Part shown: positions 5,727 to 6,242 of the stretch, in pieces
Position numbering within the stretch: position 1 is the stretch's first letter
How the letters are laid out: every line of letters starts with the position of its first letter
Position numbers and translations under genes: made by a program
The notes under the pieces: generated by a model
The model's database searches: none
What the model was told of the DNA's origin: nothing
The model's input: the letters and a program-made list of their open reading frames with translations, nothing else
Origin: SAR92 clade bacterium
GTDB lineage: Bacteria; Pseudomonadota; Gammaproteobacteria; Pseudomonadales; Porticoccaceae
DNA: 6,242 nt
Assembly: GCA_018607545.1 (NCBI GenBank)
Contig: JABBBF010000105.1
Span: 1-6,242, forward strand
Direction of reading: 5' to 3'

Positions 5727-6242
5727 CTAATTTTCGACAATGGGTAACATCACGGACTGCTTAACTCTCTTTAGATCGTGAACGACAAGGTATAAGCAGG
5801 GAACCAAAATCAGGGTGATTGCGGTAGCAGAAACAATACCAAAACTAAGTGACAGCGCCATTGGAATAACAAACTGCGCCTGCATACTAGTTTCAAATAG
5901 CATGGGCAGCAGTCCCACAAAAGTGGTGGTAGTGGTTAAAAAGATCGCTCTAAAGCGCTGCTTACCGGCGGCGAGCAGAGCATCTTCCTCAGTCTTTCCA
6001 TACTCTCGAGCGCGGTTGGCAAATTCAACCAGAATCAAACTGTCGTTGACCACTACCCCGGCAAGTGCGATCAGGCCAAACACCGATAACATACTCATGG
6101 TCATATCAAAGACAATATGGCCGACAACTGCGCCGATAAAACCGAAAGGAATAACCGACATAATCACCAGCGGCTGAACATAGGAGCGCAGTGGCACGGC
6201 AAGCAGGCCATAGATTAAAAACAGTGCCGCGATCAATCCCAC
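5727..6242 (-). CDS. RND-family efflux permease, C-terminal part (partial, runs off right edge)
   Basis: The last 171 residues of an inner-membrane proton-driven RND pump subunit of the HAE (AcrB-like) type, which works with a periplasmic adaptor and an outer-membrane channel. The fragment covers the end of the second transmembrane bundle: about five hydrophobic segments (roughly 1-18, 24-45, 51-75, 98-117, 125-153), then a short charged tail ending in V-E-N before a TAG. It aligns well with the end of AcrB: V-P-L-R-S-Y...V-I-P-F-G-F-I-G-A, then G-V-V-V-N66-D67-S-L-I-L-V-E-F-A-N (AcrB G-L-S-A-K-N-A-I-L-I-V-E-F-A). Here N66 stands where AcrB has the proton-relay lysine K940. The frame is open to the last base, where the edge codon happens to be GTG; this is not the start, as full proteins are about 1,000 residues. 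Substrate and adaptor genes lie outside the window. Confidence 0.93.
   Translation of the reverse strand: MGLIAALFLIYGLLAVPLRSYVQPLVIMSVIPFGFIGAVVGHIVFDMTMSMLSVFGLIALAGVVVNDSLILVEFANRAREYGKTEEDALLAAGKQRFRAIFLTTTTTFVGLLPMLFETSMQAQFVIPMALSLSFGIVSATAITLILVPCLYLVVHDLKRVKQSVMLPIVEN

Noticed and set aside
5815..6177. 120-codon plus-strand frame opposite the RND gene
   Set aside because: It is the antisense shadow of the conserved RND helices and shows no domain of its own.
1..6242. Mobile element, defence island or CRISPR array
   Set aside because: No transposase, integrase, terminal inverted repeats, tRNA or regularly spaced repeats; all five genes are typical chromosomal families.

Overview
The window carries five protein-coding genes, two of them cut by the window edges, and no RNA gene, insertion sequence, prophage, CRISPR array or other mobile element that I can see. 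Base composition is balanced (roughly half G+C by eye). The protein types (fused isobutyryl-CoA mutase IcmF, a YegD-like Hsp70, the proteobacterial form of the prolidase PepQ, and an HAE-type RND pump) point to a gammaproteobacterium. A marine, Cellvibrionales-like organism is my best guess from general protein resemblance, but I cannot prove the genus or order. This looks like ordinary chromosomal sequence.

Layout from left to right. Positions 1-1099 (minus) hold the N-terminal third of IcmF: the cobalamin-binding domain followed by the GTPase chaperone domain. The catalytic barrel lies off the left edge. A 172-bp gap contains two inverted repeats and a possible promoter. Positions 1272-2714 (minus) encode an Hsp70-family ATPase that consists of the nucleotide-binding domain only. 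A 205-bp AT-rich divergent promoter region follows. Positions 2920-4179 (plus) encode a 12-helix MFS transporter resembling the SLC17 / anion:cation symporter group. Its stop codon lies 2 bp from the stop codon of the convergent pepQ gene (4182-5537, minus), an Xaa-Pro dipeptidase with all five metal ligands. Upstream of pepQ is a 189-bp spacer with a short GC hairpin plus T-tract (a possible terminator for the next gene) and an isolated perfect TATAAT. Positions 5727-6242 (minus) hold the C-terminal end of an RND efflux permease whose start is off the right edge.

The genes do not form an evident single pathway. IcmF (acyl-CoA rearrangement), the transporter (probably an organic anion) and prolidase (peptide breakdown) all fit a heterotrophic lifestyle using amino acids, peptides and branched carbon, but that link is inference. 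The arrangement suggests at least four transcription units: icmF, the Hsp70 gene (possibly together with icmF), the MFS gene, and pepQ with or without read-through from the RND gene. I found no convincing undescribed system. The points most worth a second look are the tandem A8 repeats at the IcmF N-terminus, the unexplained palindromes upstream of icmF and the Hsp70 gene, and the neighbour pair of an ATPase-only Hsp70 with a B12 enzyme that contains its own chaperone.
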